NCBI GenBank assembly: GCA_025331435.1
Contig: JAIWNI010000291.1
Location: 1 to 12,573, forward strand
Direction: 5' to 3'
DNA length: 12,573 nt
Source of the DNA: Choanephora cucurbitarum
Lineage: Eukaryota; Mucoromycota; Mucoromycetes; Mucorales; Choanephoraceae
Shown here: piece after piece, positions 9,831 to 12,573 of the stretch
How positions within the stretch are numbered: the first letter of the stretch is position 1
How the letters are laid out: every line of letters starts with the position of its first letter
Position numbers and translations under genes: made by a program
Notes under the pieces: model-generated
The model's input: the letters and a program-made list of their open reading frames with translations, nothing else
Database searches by the model: none
Told to the model about the DNA's origin: nothing

Positions 9831-10070
9831 GAAGGGTAGGGTTGGAGGGAAAGATAAAGAAAAAGAAAATTGATGACCATGTGTACATTTCATAGTTAAA
9901 AACAATAAAAGTCACTCTCTTGTGATACCTAGAGAGATATGTTGTATACATTCCGAACTTTAACATACCTTGGCTCTTTTTCTTTTACTTTTTTTTTCCA
10001 TTTGAGCAACTATATCATTGCAAACCTTCAGTCTAATAAAAAAAGAAGTCGGCTTTCTTCAAGCATTAAA
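9831..10070. other. spacer with leader of the next reading unit
   Basis: A small hairpin-capable pair, CTCTCT and AGAGAG, surrounds a loop near 9914-9938. From about 9970 the sequence becomes T/C-rich, with a TATATC near 10011 and a leader ending in AAGCATTAAA just before the ATG at 10071. This resembles the promoter-leader layout of the other genes here. A transposon right end might be expected in this stretch, but no terminal repeat was recognised. Confidence 0.3.
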
Positions 10071-11091
10071 ATGCTTACTTCAATCGACTCTGTTAAGTAT
10101 GAACTCTTTAAGATCATTCTGTGTACAACCGCCTCTTTTTGATCGATTCATTTAAATCTCTTATTTTTAATCCGTGTAACAATATCGCTCCCATTTATTA
10201 TTTCGGCTCTAATCACTCTATTGTTCATGAATTTATGCAAAACTATATAGCAATACTTTGATTCTCATGATATAGCACCTGTTGCAAAGAAAAAGCCATT
10301 TGTTAAATTGATATCAACCTTTACTTTGACTCCGATCAAGACAAGAAGCGAGTAAATCAGTCAGCACATTTTAAACTTTATTAATGGAAGCCAGCACTAA
10401 ATGGATACATCATAAAATCAGACTTACGAGTGAAAGTCTTTAGAGTGTCTCAAGCATCACACAAAACATTTTCAATGCCTTTGTGAAGGCCCCTTCATTG
10501 CTTTTGATCTCACCTACGCTGATATCTCTATCACTATTCAATACGGGATTTCCTTCGTCACAGTTTCACATCGTGAGCCCTTTGATCATCCTCATGCACT
10601 CTTGAATCTGAATATGTGGGTTAAATGATTATCAAACTATTAACACCGTTCTATCTACAACGCTCCTTACTTGAAGTTGATGTCCTTCTGTTTATTGTAG
10701 AGACATACTTAATTTATCACAGACGACTTGGTTGCGCATTAAGATATTTCATGCAAATCCAAGACATTGACTTATTTCGTCATTTTTGCAATCACTTCAT
10801 TGGTGGTATACTGTCTTTCCTTCCCATCACTACTCAGATTATACTAAATACTGACTGAATTTTCTCTATCCCCTATTTTTTTTTAACTCTTTTCTTTTCC
10901 CCAAATGCACAGTAAAGAACAACCTTTATTTGAAAGAAAAAGATTATCATAATGCACAATTTGACTTTGCTTTTAACCACAGCGCGCTGGAGAGGTCTGA
11001 AACCAGTTTCATTAGGGATGGCATACAATTTTTTTTGCGAAGGTTAAATGAGATTATTGTACAATGTGATTTGAATGAAAATAATGAATGA
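10071..11091 (+). pseudogene. unrecognised multi-exon gene, broken by frameshifts
   Basis: No family is recognised. Successive collinear plus-strand frames read as good protein. ATG 10071 gives MLTSIDSVKYELF. A shift follows to frame 10112-10250 (NRLFLIDSFKS, IAPIYYFGSNHS, VHEFMQNYIA), then a one-base shift to YFDSHDIAPVAKKKPFVKLI, ending at RSE beside a GTAAAT donor near 10350. Then come about 10476-10572 (EGPFIAFDLTYADISI), a GTGAGC donor at 10573, an acceptor at 10676 (or 10700), exon 10677-10805 (VLLFIVETYL, RYFMQIQDIDLFRHF), intron 10806-10912 with a strong pyrimidine tract and CACAG, and a final exon 10913-11091 ending in TGA (KEKDYHNAQF, FLRRLNEIIVQ). Phases match across the last two introns. 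The second half is predicted mostly helical. The exon at 10677 vaguely recalls helical-repeat trafficking proteins, but the spliced continuation does not. At least two frameshifts suggest a pseudogene of a roughly 280-300-residue protein, unless missed introns or errors explain them. Confidence 0.5.
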
Positions 11092-11621
11092 AGTGTGGTT
11101 TTTTTTAACATGCCAACATTCCTATCACCTTCAAGTTGAAATATAATGAGTTTGAAGCATTTTGAAGGTAATCAATGTTTGCACTGCTTTTGTCAAGTCT
11201 TCTTTCCAAAAATAAATTTTGCTTTCTGTCTCAATTTAAAAGAGTTTTAGACAAAATGGATCAAAAAGCTAGAAAAAAGTTTGAAAATCAACCGTGAATT
11301 AAAATGCAATTATGGGGGGTGAGAAAAAATCAGTGTTTCCAAAAGAGTAAATCTATATAAGGCAGTTGGGGGATGGATTTAATTGTGTGAAAGGATTTGA
11401 CGAATAAGAGTGCATTAATTTTTGTGAGGGAAATAAAGCAAAATTTAAAAAGAAGTACGACGATGTACAAAGTAAAAAAGTAAAGCAGAGAAATAGAAGA
11501 TCGGAAGATCTAGAAAGGCAAGGGAATTTATCTTTTAGTTTTTTTGTGTAGCTAAGTTGAAATGAAGGAAACCATGTAGATGCACAGAAAAAAACAAGCA
11601 GAACAAAAAATAAATTGAAGT
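11092..11621. other. spacer, possible coding remnants
   Basis: A/G-rich sequence without a supported gene. A short open stretch near 11240-11300 (RVLDKMDQKARKKFENQP, then a stop) has coding-like composition and could be an upstream remnant of the AAA-like relic that follows, but the link is weak. Confidence 0.35.
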
Positions 11622-11860
11622 GAAGGTCTCTTTGTGCGACGTAAAGAGCTATTGATGCTTATTGAAGAAGCAACATGAAGGTATATTTAAAGGACATTAC
11701 TAAAGGCTTTTGTAGCTCATTGAGAAGTAGCCTTTTAATACAAGTTTTTGAAGGGCAGTTAAATCAGCGAGTAATTTTCATGAGTAACATCAGGATGGTT
11801 GACTCATTCACAAGACGAAGCTTTGTAGAGAAATTGATGTACCTTTCATCCAAAGAGTAA
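11622..11860 (+). pseudogene. decayed Bcs1-type AAA ATPase fragment (tentative)
   Basis: Two collinear frames suggest the second half of a Bcs1-like AAA domain. The first (11619-11678) contains ELLMLIEEAT, which fits a Walker B strand (four hydrophobics then two acidic residues), and ends in TGA. After a frame change, the frame 11675-11860 contains SSLRSSLL, then EG, then RVIFMSN, then VD, RR and VEKLMYL. In Bcs1-family ATPases the corresponding order is a Ser-rich SGLLNALDG helix, a (R/I)-I-F-M-T-T-N sensor-1 strand, LDPAL, an R-P-G-R-V-D arginine finger region and a Y-L strand. The spacing is about right, but the Pro-Gly of the arginine-finger motif is missing. No convincing Walker A was found at the expected distance upstream. 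If real, it is a heavily decayed relic; the call rests on pattern memory only. Confidence 0.3.
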
Positions 11861-12053
11861 ACTAATCACTCTTCGAATAGCATTACTCTTGCTTCGAAGG
11901 GCATGTATTTTCTTTAATACATAATATCATACCTTTTATGATGCTCACCGGACCTTTTCATTACTAAAAGATTCATGCAGTGTCAAGTGGTTAGTCTACT
12001 TTTACTTTTTTGATCTCTTATTATTGGCGAGTTCTCATATTATCTTCCCGTCT

Positions 12054-12529
12054 ATGCTTGAAACCTATTATATGCATGCTGATTTTTCCCATTCCCCCAT
12101 TATTCATTTCTTTTCTTTCCGACTTGATGCACAGCAAAATAATGAATCAAACTATCAAAAGCACAAGGATAGTTTTAATGGATTTATTGTGTCATTTATT
12201 GAAGCCATTAAACTACGACGGTAAGGTTATGCGCATTATGCTTTATCTTAAAATTGATCTTGGCTTTTGTATATCATTTTTGCTACGGATGAACTTTATA
12301 AACTAACTTATCTCGTTTTACTCTATGATAACATCTCAAATGCAGATACGTTCTTCTTCTTGAAGCATTTGTACTCTACCCACTGTCTGTAACCGGCTTT
12401 CTAAACCAGTGTTCAGTCTACTGCCCTTCTTTGACTGGTTACCAGCCAGCTTTAAATGTCCACCAGCTGCTTCCTCTGATACCGATTGCAGTGGCTATGT
12501 ACTACTGCCTTCCCTCTGACTTTGTTTGA
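12054..12529 (+). CDS. two-exon gene or gene fragment, unrecognised
   Basis: An open frame from ATG 12054 (the frame itself is open back to 11925) runs to 12220. It then meets a strong GTAAGG donor; the 125-bp intron 12221-12345 contains ACTAAC and ends in TGCAG, and exon 2 (12346-12529) closes with TGA in matching phase. The product is about 116 residues: an aromatic/His-rich start (METYY-like MLETYYMHADFSHSP), a polar stretch (NNESNYQKHKDSF), then the hydrophobic segments FIVSFIEAIKL and YVLLLEAFVLYPL, then a Cys/Pro-containing C-terminus ending LPSDFV. I recognise no family. The second exon is clearly GC-richer (about 47% over 12361-12480) than its surroundings. The true start may lie upstream, and an alternative acceptor (GATGCACAG near 12134) could alter exon 1. 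It may also be a fragment of a larger gene. Confidence 0.4.
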
Positions 12530-12573
12530 AATTTTCTTCCTAAAAGCCTTTCGAACTTCTTATCTAATACGTA

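Noticed and set aside
10625..10858. Open frame resembling a helical-repeat segment of a Vps41-type trafficking protein
   Set aside because: The resemblance is limited to one helix pair. Splicing at 10805/10913 gives a better continuation that does not look like Vps41.
11305..11330. TATGGGGGGTGAGAAAAAATC read as a decayed Walker A motif
   Set aside because: It lies over 100 codons from the Walker B-like sequence, too far for a Bcs1-type domain without an unsupported intron, and the frame is broken.

Overview
The window looks like fungal nuclear DNA, most likely from an early-diverging lineage such as Mucoromycota (Mucorales). It is AT-rich overall. Its genes are split by very short GT-AG introns (about 44-125 bp), at least one with a TACTAAC-type branch point. 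Coding starts follow TATA-like boxes and pyrimidine-rich leaders, and the recognisable transposase is of a fungal CACTA/Tnp2-like type. The lineage is inferred from style and protein content and was not tested by a search.

Layout. Positions 1-3480 hold no gene I can name: a possible decayed coding trace at the left edge, AT-rich DNA and a CTTAC microsatellite. A short cyclin-box-like fragment lies near 3485-3667. On the minus strand, 5783-4683 is a four-exon gene whose splice phases all fit. It encodes a heptad coiled coil, a basic Cys-containing central region of no family I recognise, and a strongly acidic tail. Its apparent start codon is one base out of frame with the body. Diverging from it on the plus strand, 6688-9801 is a large multi-exon DDE transposase gene of the CACTA/Tnp2 type: an N-terminal C2HC finger, a Cys-rich module, DG and GD-P catalytic-type motifs, and a C-terminal helical region. 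It has an apparently good promoter and good splice sites, but is disabled by at least five in-frame stops and two or three frameshifts. The roughly 900-bp spacer between the two genes contains both candidate promoters and a perfect 18-bp palindrome.

The right third (10071-12529) contains three plus-strand relics or partial genes that long-ORF scanning largely misses. The first is an unrecognised multi-exon reading unit with frameshifts (10071-11091). The second is a decayed stretch resembling the end of a Bcs1-type AAA ATPase domain (about 11622-11860). The third is a two-exon unrecognised gene or fragment (12054-12529) in locally GC-richer DNA.

How they fit together. The simplest reading is a decaying transposon landing zone. 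The divergent transposase and coiled-coil/acidic gene may be two genes of one element, by analogy with the TnpD/TnpA pair of plant CACTA elements, but I found no terminal inverted repeats that would prove it. The downstream relics suggest an accessory, gene-graveyard region and not a housekeeping operon-like cluster.
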